The notes under the pieces were generated by a model. The model was given only the letters and a program-made list of their open reading frames with translations, had not been told where the DNA came from and made no database searches. The position numbers were made by a program, and so were the translations under genes. Shown here piece after piece: positions 27,659 to 36,433 of a stretch of 64,000 nucleotides of DNA; the stretch's first letter is position 1, and each line of letters starts with the position of its first letter. The DNA comes from Deltaproteobacteria bacterium (GTDB taxonomy: Bacteria; Myxococcota; Myxococcia; Myxococcales; Anaeromyxobacteraceae). The DNA lies in the NCBI GenBank assembly GCA_016214955.1, contig JACRMN010000021.1, positions 1 to 64,000 on the forward strand, written 5' to 3'.

Positions 27659-28534
27659 ATGCAGCAGGCCGTCAACGGGCTCTTCCTGGGCTCGATCTAC
27701 GCGCTCTTCGCGCTCGGCTACACCCTCGTCTTCGGCGTCCTCGACATCCTCAACCTGGCCCACGCGGCCGTCTTCATGCTGGCCTCCTTCGTGGCCCTGT
27801 TCCTGGTGGGCCGCTCGGGGCTTCACATCCTGGTGGCCTTCCCGCTGGCGGTGCTCTTCGCCGGGCTGCTGGGGGTGGTGCTGGAGCGGGTGGCCTTCCG
27901 GCCGCTGCGGGCCCGGGCCGACTCCAACATCTCCGGCCTCATCAGCTCCATCGCCATGGCCACGGTCTTCGAGGCCCTGGCGCTGTGGATCTGGGGGCCC
28001 AACGTCTCGCGCTTCCCCTTCGGCACCATCCCCGAGCGCCAGTTCCAGGTGGCGGGGGCGGTGATCTCGCGGCTGCAGCTGACCATCGTCGCCGTGGCGG
28101 TGGCCATCTTCCTCCTCCTCACCTGGCTGGTGACCCGCACGCGGCTGGGGCGCGAGGTGCGGGCGGTGGCCGAGAGCCCGCGGGCGGCGCGCATCCTGGG
28201 CGTGGACGTGGACCGGGTCATCGCCTGGAGCTTCTTCATCTCCTCGGCCCTGGGCGGCGCCGCCGGCGTGCTCTTCGGCCTGGCCTTCAACGCCATCCAG
28301 CCCGACATGGGGCGCGGGGTGGAGCTCAAGGGGCTGGCGGTCATCATCCTCGGCGGCATGGGCTCGATGCCGGGCGCGGTGGTGGCCGGCTTCGCCCTCG
28401 GGCTCACCGAGGTCTTCGTGGTGGCCCACCTGGGCGCCTCCTGGCGCGACGCCATCTCCTTCGCCGGGCTGTTCCTCATCCTGGTGCTCCGCCCCCGCGG
28501 CCTCTTCGGCGCCGCGGCGCTGCGGGAGGCGTGA
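27659..28534 (+). CDS. livH: Liv-type ABC permease LivH
   Basis: 291 residues, about eight hydrophobic spans. N-terminus NGLFLGSIYALFALGYTLVFGVLDILNLAHA is the hallmark of LivH permeases; VRAVAESPRAARILGVDV and AVIILGGMGSMPGAVVAGFALG form the cytoplasmic ATPase-contact and C-terminal parts. The start is the ATG 26 bp after the binding-protein stop, which excludes a long out-of-family extension. It forms the channel with LivM. Confidence 0.93.
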   Translation: MQQAVNGLFLGSIYALFALGYTLVFGVLDILNLAHAAVFMLASFVALFLVGRSGLHILVAFPLAVLFAGLLGVVLERVAFRPLRARADSNISGLISSIAMATVFEALALWIWGPNVSRFPFGTIPERQFQVAGAVISRLQLTIVAVAVAIFLLLTWLVTRTRLGREVRAVAESPRAARILGVDVDRVIAWSFFISSALGGAAGVLFGLAFNAIQPDMGRGVELKGLAVIILGGMGSMPGAVVAGFALGLTEVFVVAHLGASWRDAISFAGLFLILVLRPRGLFGAAALREA

Positions 28535-28540
28535 GCCTCG

Positions 28541-29425
28541 ATGGAGTGGCTCCAGGAGACCTACGCCACCTACCAGTCGACGCTGGCCTACATCGGGCTC
28601 AACGGTCTTTTGGCACTCTCGGTGTACACCACCCTCTCCTGCGGCCAGCTGGCCCTGGGGAACGCGGGCTTCGCCGCCATCGGCGCCTACGCCGCCACCC
28701 TGCTCACCATGAAGGCCGGGGCGCCCTTCGGCCTCTCGCTGCTGCTCGGGGCGCTGCTCCCGGCGCTGGTGGCGGTGCCGCTGGGCCTGCCGGTGTTCCG
28801 CATCCGCGGCGTCTTCCTGGCCATCGCCACCATCGGCTTCGGCGAGGTGGTGCGCATCGGCCTCGTCAACTGGGAGTACGTGAACGGCGCCCAGGGCATC
28901 GTCGCCATCCCGCAGAAGGCCTCGGTGGGGCTCGTCTGGATCTGCCTGGCCGGCGCCCTCTTCGTCCTCTCCCGCATCCGCGGCTCCAAGTGGGGCTTCG
29001 CCCTGGAGGCCATCCGCGAGGACGAGCCGGCGGCGCGGACCATGGGCATCCACACCGCCCGCTACAAGCTGGCCATGCTGGTGCTGGGCGCGGCGCTGGC
29101 GGGCCTGGCCGGCGGCCTCGAGGCCCACTTCACCTTCATGGTGGCCCCCAACGGCTTCAGCTTCGGCCGGGTGGTGGACATGCTGGTCTTCGCGGTGGTG
29201 GGCGGCGCCGGCGCCTTCTACGGCCCGGCGATCGGGGCCGCCTTCCTGACGCTCCTGCCCGAGGTGCTGCGCGAGGTGTCGCCGCACCTGGGCATCGAGC
29301 CCGGCCCGCTGCGCATGCTGGTGAACGGCCTGGTGCTGCTGGCGGTGATCCTCTTCCTGCCCCAGGGGCTGGTGTCGCTGCCGGCCTGGTGGCGCGAGCG
29401 GCTGGCCTCGCGGAGGTCCGCGTGA
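28541..29425 (+). CDS. livM: Liv-type ABC permease LivM
   Basis: 294 residues with many hydrophobic spans. SCGQLALGNAGFAAIGAYAA, FLAIATIGFGEVVRI, AIREDEPAARTMGIH and VVGGAGAFYGPAIGAAFL are standard LivM features. It starts 6 bp after livH and its stop overlaps the livG GTG (GTGA). No fused ATPase domain is present. Confidence 0.93.
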   Translation: MEWLQETYATYQSTLAYIGLNGLLALSVYTTLSCGQLALGNAGFAAIGAYAATLLTMKAGAPFGLSLLLGALLPALVAVPLGLPVFRIRGVFLAIATIGFGEVVRIGLVNWEYVNGAQGIVAIPQKASVGLVWICLAGALFVLSRIRGSKWGFALEAIREDEPAARTMGIHTARYKLAMLVLGAALAGLAGGLEAHFTFMVAPNGFSFGRVVDMLVFAVVGGAGAFYGPAIGAAFLTLLPEVLREVSPHLGIEPGPLRMLVNGLVLLAVILFLPQGLVSLPAWWRERLASRRSA

Positions 29426-30189
29426 GCGCCGGGCTCCTGCAGGTGGAGCAGCTGGAGCGGACCTTCGGCGGCCTGCGGGCCGTGGACGGCGCCAGCTTCG
29501 CGGTGCGTCCCGGCGAGGTGCACGGGCTCATCGGCCCCAACGGCGCCGGGAAGACCACCGTCATCAACCTGGTCTCGGGCCTGCTCGCCCCCACCGGCGG
29601 CGAGATCGTCCTCGAGGGCCGGCCCATCCACGGGCTGCCGCCCCACGACATCGCCGGCCGCGGCGTGGCCCGCACCTTCCAGAACATCCGGCTCTTCCCC
29701 GAGCTCACCGCCCGCGACAACGTGCTGGTGGGCCAGCACCGGCGCCGGCGGCCTTCGCTGGCCGCGCGCATGCTGCTGCTCCGCTCCGCCCGCGAGGAGG
29801 AGCGGCAGGCCGGCGAGCGCGCCGCGGCGCTGCTCACGCAGGTGGGGCTCTCGGAGCGCGTGGCCGAGCGGGCCCGCAACCTCTCCTACGGCGAGCAGCG
29901 GCGCGTGGAGATCGCCCGGGCGCTGGCCTCGGAGCCGCGCCTGCTCCTCCTCGACGAGCCCACCGCCGGCATGAACCCGGTGGAGGTGCAGGCGGTGGCG
30001 GCCCTCATCCGCCAGGTGGCCTCCGGCGGCCGCTCGGTGCTGCTGGTGGAGCACAACGTCCGGCTGGTGATGGACGTCTGCCACCGCATCACCGTGCTCA
30101 ACTTCGGCAGGGTGATCGCCGAGGGGACGCCGGCCGAGGTCTCGCGGGATCCGGCGGTCATCGCCGCCTACCTGGGGAACCCCAAGTGA
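29422..30189 (+). CDS. livG: Liv-type ABC ATPase LivG
   Basis: 255 residues: Walker A GPNGAGKTT, Q-loop RTFQNIRLF, signature LSYGEQRRVEIARAL, Walker B LLLLDEPTAGMNP, H-loop VEHN. LSYGEQ in place of LSGGQ is usual in LivG. The GTG start overlaps livM, and the stop overlaps the livF GTG, so the two ATPases are translated together. Confidence 0.95.
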   Translation: MSAGLLQVEQLERTFGGLRAVDGASFAVRPGEVHGLIGPNGAGKTTVINLVSGLLAPTGGEIVLEGRPIHGLPPHDIAGRGVARTFQNIRLFPELTARDNVLVGQHRRRRPSLAARMLLLRSAREEERQAGERAAALLTQVGLSERVAERARNLSYGEQRRVEIARALASEPRLLLLDEPTAGMNPVEVQAVAALIRQVASGGRSVLLVEHNVRLVMDVCHRITVLNFGRVIAEGTPAEVSRDPAVIAAYLGNPK

Positions 30190-30920
30190 GCGACGCCCCG
30201 GCCCTGCCCCTCCTCGAGATCGAGGACCTGCACGTCGCCTACGGCCACGTCGAGGCGGTGCGCGGCGTCTCGCTCTCGGTGCCCGAGGGCAGCATCGTCA
30301 CCCTCATCGGCCCCAACGGCGCCGGCAAGACCAGCATCCTCTCGGCGCTGGCCGGCCTCCACCGCCCCCGCGCCGGCACGGTGCGGCTCGGAGGAGCCGA
30401 CGTCACCGGCCTCCCGGCCCACCGGGCGGTGGCCGCCGGGCTGTCGCTGGTGCCCGAGGGGCGCGCCATCCTCGGCCGGATGACGGTGGAGGAGAACCTG
30501 GTGCTTGCCGGCGAGCGCCGCCAGCCGCCGGGTGCGCTGCTCGCCGCCATCGACGAGCAGTGCCGCCGCTTCCCCATCCTCGGCGAGCGGCGCGGGCAGC
30601 TCGCCGGCTCGCTCTCCGGCGGCCAGCAGCAGATGCTGGCCTTCGCCCGGGCGCTCCTGGCCAGGCCGCGCATCCTGCTCCTCGACGAGCCGTCGATGGG
30701 CCTCTCGCCCATCCTGGTGGGCCAGATCTTCGAGATGGTGGAGCAGATCCACCGCGAGGGGGCCACCATCCTGCTGGTGGAGCAGAACGCCCGCCTGGCC
30801 CTCTCGGTGGCCCACCACGCCTACGTGCTGGAGCACGGCAAGCTGGTGCTCTCCGGCCCGGCCCGCGAGCTCGCCGAGGATCCGCGGGTGCAGGCCGCCT
30901 ACCTGGGCGGCGGGCACTAG
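30186..30920 (+). CDS. livF: Liv-type ABC ATPase LivF
   Basis: 244 residues: Walker A GPNGAGKTS, LVPEGRAILGRMTVEENL (typical LivF), signature LSGGQQQMLAFARAL, Walker B ILLLDEPSMGLSP and VEQNARLAL. The GTG start overlaps the livG stop. The last four bases overlap the end of the convergent ridA, leaving no room for an intergenic terminator between the two operons. Confidence 0.95.
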   Translation: MSDAPALPLLEIEDLHVAYGHVEAVRGVSLSVPEGSIVTLIGPNGAGKTSILSALAGLHRPRAGTVRLGGADVTGLPAHRAVAAGLSLVPEGRAILGRMTVEENLVLAGERRQPPGALLAAIDEQCRRFPILGERRGQLAGSLSGGQQQMLAFARALLARPRILLLDEPSMGLSPILVGQIFEMVEQIHREGATILLVEQNARLALSVAHHAYVLEHGKLVLSGPARELAEDPRVQAAYLGGGH

Positions 30921-31372
30921 CGGCGGCTGGTCCTCCGCCGCCCCCGGGGCGCCTTGCGGGGACGGCGGGCGGCCCGGCGCTCCTGCACCGCCAGCACCTC
31001 GATCTCCACCCGGGAGCCGCGCGGCAGCGCCGCCACCTGCACCGTGGAGCGGGGCGGGGGCCGGTCGCCGAAGCAGGCGCCGTACACCTCGTTCATGGCG
31101 GCGAAGTCGGCCAAGTCGACGAGGAAGATGGTGCTCTTCACCACGTCGGCGAAGCCCATGCCCGCGGCCTCCAGCACCGCCCGGAGGTTGGCCATCACCC
31201 GCTCGGTGTGGACCCGGGCATCCCCCTCGACGATCTGCTGGGTGGCCGGGTCGAGCGCGATCTGGCCGGCGCAGTGGAGCGTGCGCTCCGCCGGACCCTC
31301 GCGGAGGATGGCCTGGCAGTAGGGGCCGATGGCGCGGGGCGCGGCGTCGGTGGCGATGGTGGCGAAGGGCAT
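30917..31372 (-). CDS. RidA-family imine/enamine deaminase
   Basis: 151 residues. The Rid fold is seen in RAIGPYCQAI, LHCAGQIALDP, ANLRAVLEAAGMGFADVVKSTIFL and Arg108 in RSTVQVAALPRGSRVEIEVLA, the Arg needed for imine hydrolysis in RidA. The last ~22 residues are an unusual Arg/Lys-rich tail. It lies 7 bp downstream of the aminotransferase gene, which fits a role in clearing reactive imines formed by PLP enzymes or cyclic imines from amino-aldehydes. ATG 31372 gives the normal N-terminus. Confidence 0.9.
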   Translation of the reverse strand: MPFATIATDAAPRAIGPYCQAILREGPAERTLHCAGQIALDPATQQIVEGDARVHTERVMANLRAVLEAAGMGFADVVKSTIFLVDLADFAAMNEVYGACFGDRPPPRSTVQVAALPRGSRVEIEVLAVQERRAARRPRKAPRGRRRTSRR

Positions 31373-31379
31373 GGCGGCC

Positions 31380-32651
31380 TCAGGGCTGGAGGGCCCGGCC
31401 CAGGATGGCCAGCCCCTCCTCGAAGTGGGGCTCGGGAATGGTCAGCGGGTAGAGGAACCGGATCACGTTGGCGTGCACGCCGCAGGTGAGCAGCAGCAGC
31501 CCCTGCTCGCGGGCTCGCTGCTGCACCCGCTTGGCGAACGCCGCGTCGGGCGCCCGGGTGCCGGGCACCAGGAACTCGGCGGCCACCATCGAGCCCAGCC
31601 CGCGGACCTCGGCGAGCTGCGGGACCCGGGCCTGCTGCGCCGTGAGGAAGGCCGCGAGCCGCTGGCCCAGCGCCGCCGAGCGCTCGGAGAGCTTCTCGGC
31701 GGCGAGCACGTCGAGCACCGCGTGGGCCGCGGCGATGGCCACCGGGTTGCCGGCGAAGGTGCCGCCCAGGCCGCCGGGGTGGGGCGCGTCCATGATCTCG
31801 GCCTTGCCGATCACCGCCGAGAGCGGGAACCCGCCCGAGAGGCTCTTGGCCACCGTGACCAGGTCGGCGGCCACGCCGGAGTGCTCCATGGCGAACATCC
31901 GGCCGGTGCGGCCGAAGCCGGTCTGCACCTCGTCGGCGACGAGCACGATCCGGTGGGTGTCGCAGAGGGCCCGCAGCGCCCGCAGCAGCTCCGGCGGCGC
32001 CGGGTAGAAGCCGCCCTCGCCCTGCACCGGCTCGATGACGATGGCCGCCACCCGCTCCGGCTCCACGTCGGAGTGGAAGATGCGCTCGATCCCGTCCAGA
32101 GCGGCCTCGACGCTCACCCCGTGGAGCGGGGTGGGGAAGGGCGCGTGGTACACCTCGCCCGGCATGGGTCCGAAGCCGCGCTTGTAGGGGCTGACCTTGC
32201 CGGTGAGGGCCGCGGCCATGAGCGTGCGGCCGTGGAAGGCCCCGGAGAAGGCGATGACCGCGCTGCGGCCGGTGGCGACCCGGGCGATCTTGACGGCGTT
32301 CTCGATGGCCTCGGCGCCGGTGGAGAAGAACGCCACCTTCTTGGCGAAGGCACCGGGCACCAGCGCCGCGACCCGCTCGCCCAGCCGGATCGCCGACTCG
32401 TAGGGCACCACCTGGAAGGCGGTGTGGGTGAAGCGCTCGAGCTGTTCGCGGGCCGCGGCCATCACCTGCGGGTGGCGATGGCCGGTGTTGAGCACCGCGA
32501 TCCCGGAGGCGAAGTCCAGGTAGCGCCTGCCCTCCACGTCCCAGAGCTCGGCGTTGAGCGCCCGCTCCACGTAGACAGGGAAGGTGAGGGAGACGCCGCG
32601 CGGGATCACCTGCTGCGCCCGGGCCTCGATCGACTGGTTGCTGGGGGACAT
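31380..32651 (-). CDS. gabT: class III aminotransferase, GABA aminotransferase-like
   Basis: 423 residues, fold type I PLP enzyme. FASGIAVLNTGHRHP, FFSTGAEAIENAVKIAR (phosphate/PLP loop), AFHGRTLMAAALTG, D240 in VADEVQTGFGRTG and Lys269 in VAKSLSGGFPLSAV are GabT landmarks. It would move an amino group from GABA, 5-aminovalerate or a similar omega-amino acid to 2-oxoglutarate. It lies at the end of the pxp/ABC cluster, as expected if the cluster releases an omega-amino acid from a lactam. Ornithine-type specificity is possible. Confidence 0.86.
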   Translation of the reverse strand: MSPSNQSIEARAQQVIPRGVSLTFPVYVERALNAELWDVEGRRYLDFASGIAVLNTGHRHPQVMAAAREQLERFTHTAFQVVPYESAIRLGERVAALVPGAFAKKVAFFSTGAEAIENAVKIARVATGRSAVIAFSGAFHGRTLMAAALTGKVSPYKRGFGPMPGEVYHAPFPTPLHGVSVEAALDGIERIFHSDVEPERVAAIVIEPVQGEGGFYPAPPELLRALRALCDTHRIVLVADEVQTGFGRTGRMFAMEHSGVAADLVTVAKSLSGGFPLSAVIGKAEIMDAPHPGGLGGTFAGNPVAIAAAHAVLDVLAAEKLSERSAALGQRLAAFLTAQQARVPQLAEVRGLGSMVAAEFLVPGTRAPDAAFAKRVQQRAREQGLLLLTCGVHANVIRFLYPLTIPEPHFEEGLAILGRALQP

Positions 32652-32667
32652 GCTCGCTCCTTGGGGC

Positions 32668-33711
32668 TCAGGCCCGGGTGAAGTAGCGCAGCCGCAGCTG
32701 GTCGGAGATGACGGCGATGATGAGCAGCGTGCCCAGCACCACCATCTGCAGGTAGGAGCCCACCTCGGCCAGGTTCATGCCGTTCTGGACCAGGCCGATG
32801 AAGATGGCCCCCAGGACGACGTTCTCCACGCGGCCCAGGCCGCCGCGCAGGCTGACCCCGCCGATGACGCAGGCGGCGATGGACTCCAGCGCCACGGTGC
32901 CGCCGATGTTGGCCTCGCCGCTGTCCACCCGGGCGGTGAGCAGGAGCCCGGCAAGGGCGGCCATGCCGGCGCAGAGCAGGTAGGCCATCATCAGCACCTG
33001 GCGGTTGCTGATGCCGGAGAGCAGGGTGGCCTTGGGGTTGCCCCCCACGGCGTGGAAGTAGTTGCCGAGCGCGGTCCGATCGAGGAGCACCCAGAAGCCG
33101 AAGACGCAGGCCACGGTGATGAGGATGGGCACCGGGACCCCGAGCAGCGTGCCGAAGCCGAAGGTGTCGCTGAAGGCCGCCGGCATCCCGGACACCGGGA
33201 CGCCGCCGGTGAGGAACAGGGCCACCCCGAACCCGATCGACTGGACGCCCAGGGTCATGATGAAGGGCGTGACCCCGACGTACGCAACGCCGATGCCGTT
33301 AACCACCCCCACCGCCATGCCGGCCAGGATCCCGGCCAGGCACCCGGCCAGCACCGGGAGCCAGACCGCCTCCGGCGCGCCGGCCGCCAGCGAGCTCATG
33401 GCCCGGGCCGAGACCACCGAGGTGACGGCCTGGATGGTGCCCACCGAGAGGTCGAAGCCGCCGGTGACCAGGGCCAGCATCTGCCCCAGGGAGACCAGGA
33501 TCAGGTAGACCGACTGGCGCAGCAGGTTGACCAGGTTCTGGACGGTGAGGAACTGGTCGGAGAGCAGGGTGAACATCACCAGGGCGGCGACCAGCAGGAA
33601 GGGCAGCACGCCCAGGCGGACGAAGAGCGCCCGGAGGAGGTCGGCGGGCCGGCGGGCCGGCTGCGCCTCCTCGCCCTCCTCCGGCTGACGGGCGGTGGTG
33701 AGCTCGCTCAT
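32668..33711 (-). CDS. sugar-type ABC permease (RbsC-like)
   Basis: 347 residues, eight to ten hydrophobic spans. LALVTGGFDLSVGTIQAVTSVVSA and the later FIMTLGVQSI and VLGAIFIGLVQNGMNL are typical of the RbsC/BPD_transp_2 family. The Glu-rich N-terminal ~25 residues are cytoplasmic. Its start overlaps the ATPase gene stop by 4 bp (33708-33711). It probably works as a homodimer with the adjacent double ATPase and binding protein. Confidence 0.9.
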   Translation of the reverse strand: MSELTTARQPEEGEEAQPARRPADLLRALFVRLGVLPFLLVAALVMFTLLSDQFLTVQNLVNLLRQSVYLILVSLGQMLALVTGGFDLSVGTIQAVTSVVSARAMSSLAAGAPEAVWLPVLAGCLAGILAGMAVGVVNGIGVAYVGVTPFIMTLGVQSIGFGVALFLTGGVPVSGMPAAFSDTFGFGTLLGVPVPILITVACVFGFWVLLDRTALGNYFHAVGGNPKATLLSGISNRQVLMMAYLLCAGMAALAGLLLTARVDSGEANIGGTVALESIAACVIGGVSLRGGLGRVENVVLGAIFIGLVQNGMNLAEVGSYLQMVVLGTLLIIAVISDQLRLRYFTRA

Positions 33712-35231
33712 GCGGTCCGGTCCTCTCCGAAGAAGTGCTGCAGCACGTTGGACTCGCGGATGGCCTCGCCCTGGAGCTCGGCCACCAGCCGGCCGCGCCG
33801 CATCACGTAGACGCGGTGACAGAGGTGCAGGATCTCGGGCAGGTCGCTGGAGACCACCACCACCCCGCTGGAGGTCTCGCAGAGCTCCTTCACCAGCGCG
33901 TAGAGGGCGCTGCGGGTGCCCATGTCCACGCCCACGGTGGGCTCGTCGTAGACGAAGAGGTCCACCTCGTGGACCAGCCCCTTGGCGAAGAGCACCTTCT
34001 GCTGGTTGCCGCCGGAGAGGTGGGCCACCGGCCTCCCCAGGTTCTTGAAGGCCAGCTGCACCTTCCGGGCGGTGGCCTCGGAGAGCTGGTTGCGGGCCAT
34101 GTTGGAGAGCAGCCCCAGCGCCCGGCGCAGCGGGTAGCGCCGCAGCGCCGGCAGGCTCATGTTGGCGTTCGAGGAGTGGGAGAGGATCAGCCCCTCCTCC
34201 TTGCGATCGGGCGGCAGGTAGAACATGCCGGCCTCGAGCAGCTGCCGGGGGCGGGCGTTGGTCATCTCCCGGCCGCGGAAGTGGACGCTGCCGCTCTGGG
34301 CCCGCAGCAGCCCGAAGGCGGCCCGCATCAGCTCCGACTTGCCCGAGCCCACCAGCCCGGCGATGCCCACCACCTCGTGGCGGCGCACCTGCATCGAGGC
34401 GCCACGCACCTCGCCGCCAGCGGTGGTCAGGTCGCGGATCTCCAGCAGCGGCTCGCCCGGGCTCCAGGTGATGGGCGGGTAGATCTCGGTGATGGGGCGC
34501 CCGGTCATCATCTCGATGAGCCGGTCCTCGTCGGTGCTCCGGGCGTCGACCGTGCCGATGCGGCGGCCGTCGCGCAGCACCGTGACCCGGTCGCCGATGC
34601 GCCGGATCTCCTGCATGCGGTGGGAGATGTAGACGATGGCCACCCCGGCGGCCTTGAACTTCTCCACCAGGGCGAAGAGCCGGCGGGTCTCGCGCTCGGT
34701 CAGCGAGGCGGTGGGCTCGTCGAGGATCAGCACCGAGAGCTCGCTGCGGAAGGCCTTGGCGATCTCCACCATCTGCTGCTCGGCGCGGGGCAGGAAGGCC
34801 ACCGTGGCGTTGGGGTCGATGGGGAAGTCGAGCTGGCCCAGGAGCTGGCGGGCCCCCCGCTTCATGGCCGCCCTGTCGAGGAAGCCGTGGCGCCTCGGCT
34901 CGTCGCCCAGGAAGAGGTTCTGGGCCACCGTCAGGGTGGGCACCAGCGAGAACTCCTGGAACACGGCGCTGATGCCCAGCTTGCGGGCGGCGCGGACCGA
35001 GTCCAGGGTGACCGGGGCCCCCGCGAAGCGAACCTCCCCGGAGGTCGGCAGCTGCACGCCCGCCAGGATGGAGATGAGCGTGGACTTGCCGGCGCCGTTC
35101 TCGCCGAAGAGGACGTGGACCTCGCCGGCCTTCAGGGTGAAGTCGACGCCGTCGAGGGCCAGGACGCCGGGATAGCGCTTGGTGAGACCGCGGGTCTCGA
35201 GCAGCACGCCGTTGTCGGAGGTCGAGGCCAA
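33708..35231 (-). CDS. sugar-type ABC double ATPase (RbsA-like)
   Basis: 507 residues with two nucleotide domains. Domain 1: Walker A GENGAGKST (43-51), Walker B LILDEPTASLT, but its signature region reads LPRAEQQMVEIAKA, weaker than LSGGQ. Domain 2: GLVGSGKSEL, signature LSGGNQQKVLFAKG and Walker B FVYDEPTVGVDMG. RbsA-type proteins serve ribose-like sugars, but relatives import other small molecules. The start appears to be TTG at 35231; ribosome-site support is weak, so a nearby downstream start cannot be excluded. Confidence 0.9.
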   Translation of the reverse strand: MASTSDNGVLLETRGLTKRYPGVLALDGVDFTLKAGEVHVLFGENGAGKSTLISILAGVQLPTSGEVRFAGAPVTLDSVRAARKLGISAVFQEFSLVPTLTVAQNLFLGDEPRRHGFLDRAAMKRGARQLLGQLDFPIDPNATVAFLPRAEQQMVEIAKAFRSELSVLILDEPTASLTERETRRLFALVEKFKAAGVAIVYISHRMQEIRRIGDRVTVLRDGRRIGTVDARSTDEDRLIEMMTGRPITEIYPPITWSPGEPLLEIRDLTTAGGEVRGASMQVRRHEVVGIAGLVGSGKSELMRAAFGLLRAQSGSVHFRGREMTNARPRQLLEAGMFYLPPDRKEEGLILSHSSNANMSLPALRRYPLRRALGLLSNMARNQLSEATARKVQLAFKNLGRPVAHLSGGNQQKVLFAKGLVHEVDLFVYDEPTVGVDMGTRSALYALVKELCETSSGVVVVSSDLPEILHLCHRVYVMRRGRLVAELQGEAIRESNVLQHFFGEDRTA

Positions 35232-35257
35232 GTCGGGCGGGCGGGCGGGAGGAGGGG

Positions 35258-35291
35258 CCCGCCCCGGCGCCGGTCCGGGCGCCAGGGCGGG
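35258..35291 (-). promoter_or_regulatory. intercistronic stem-loop after binding-protein gene
   Basis: 14-bp stem with a single mismatch (35258-35271 with 35278-35291), 6-base loop, no T-run. It sits 12 bp past the binding-protein stop and before the RbsA-like gene, matching the placement of the stem-loop at 14825-14854. A role in mRNA stability or dosage is inferred. Confidence 0.55.
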
Positions 35292-35303
35292 ATCCGGGGT
35301 CGG

Positions 35304-36380
35304 CTACTTGACGAGGAAGACGGGCTTGAAGGAGGTGGGGGGCAGGATGGAGTCGTGGGCGACGCTCTTCAGGTTCTTCTGGTCGACCACGAAGATCTTC
35401 GGGCCGACGTGCTTCACGACCTCCTTGCCCTCCAGCGCCCGCACCGCCTGATCCACGGCGATGCGCCCCTGGACCACCATGGAATCGGCCGGGGCGGCCA
35501 TGATGCGGCCCTTCTGGATGCCCTCGTAGACGCCGGGGGTCATGTAGAAGGCCATGATCTGCACCTTCTTCTCGAGCTTGCGGGCCCGGACGATGCCCTG
35601 GGCCGCCTCGGCGGTGACGGCGGTGCCAGCGATGTAGCTGAGGTCGGGGTTGCCCTGGAGCACGTCCTCGACGAGCTTGGCCTGGGCCTCCTTGCCGGTG
35701 TCGCCGTACTTGGGCTCGAGCACCTGCAGGGCGCTGCCCTTGACCGCCTCGGCGAAGCCCTTGTGCGCCGCCTCCACCCAGCCGGCTCCGGCCGGGCCCG
35801 GGAACCAGCCCACCTTGGCCGGCTTGCCGCCGGCGGGGTGCAGCTTGGCCAGGTATTCACCGGCAGAGAACCCCATGGTGTAGAAGGAGACCAGCGACTT
35901 GGCCGTCAGGTCGGGCGAGTTGATGCCGTTGATGACGTCGATGACCGGGATCTTCTTGGCGGCCACCGTCTTCACCAGGTTGTTGAGGCCGTCGGCCGAG
36001 ATGGCGCCGATGATCACCGCGTTGGCGCCGCGGGAGACGCAGTCCTCGATCTGCGAGATCTGCTTGTTGAGGTTGGTGTAGCCGCCGGCCTCGACGAGCT
36101 GGAGCTTGACCCCCAGCCGCTTGGCCTCCTCCACCACGCCGTAGTCGACGCCCAGCCAGTAGGCGTCCTTCATGTGGGGGAAGGAGACGCAGAGGTCCCA
36201 CTTCTTGCTGGCCTTGGCGAGCGGGCTGTACTCGACCACCGAGACCTTGCCGTCGGCGCTGAAGGGCGGGTCGACCTTCTCGGCCTTGTAGGGGAACCAG
36301 TCGGCCGCCCGGGCCGTGCCGGCCAGCAGGAAGGCCGCCGCCGCGGCGGCCAGGGTCCAGCGCATCGTCTGCCTCGTCAT
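35304..36380 (-). CDS. periplasmic binding protein, TorT/RbsB-like
   Basis: 358 residues. Signal peptide ending ARA (residue 25), then mature DWFPYKAEKVDPPF. WDLCVSFPHMKDAYWLGVDYGVVEEAKRLG and GGYTNLNKQISQIEDCVSRGANAVIIGAISADG fit the periplasmic-binding type 1 domain seen in TorT and ribose-binding proteins. No torS/torR genes are nearby; it is followed by ATPase and permease genes, so it should be the importer's ligand receptor. GAGGAGG precedes the ATG. Ligand unknown; an amide or lactam is possible from context. Confidence 0.85.
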   Translation of the reverse strand: MTRQTMRWTLAAAAAAFLLAGTARAADWFPYKAEKVDPPFSADGKVSVVEYSPLAKASKKWDLCVSFPHMKDAYWLGVDYGVVEEAKRLGVKLQLVEAGGYTNLNKQISQIEDCVSRGANAVIIGAISADGLNNLVKTVAAKKIPVIDVINGINSPDLTAKSLVSFYTMGFSAGEYLAKLHPAGGKPAKVGWFPGPAGAGWVEAAHKGFAEAVKGSALQVLEPKYGDTGKEAQAKLVEDVLQGNPDLSYIAGTAVTAEAAQGIVRARKLEKKVQIMAFYMTPGVYEGIQKGRIMAAPADSMVVQGRIAVDQAVRALEGKEVVKHVGPKIFVVDQKNLKSVAHDSILPPTSFKPVFLVK

Positions 36381-36433
36381 GTTTCCTCCTCGGGTCTTGC
36401 GTGGAGCTGCGGGGTCGTGCGGGTACGACTTGC

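Noticed and set aside
27434-29287. 617-codon minus-strand frame opposite the livH and livM genes
   Set aside because: Composition is His/Gln/Gly/Glu-rich shadow sequence with no motif, while the plus strand carries clear permeases.
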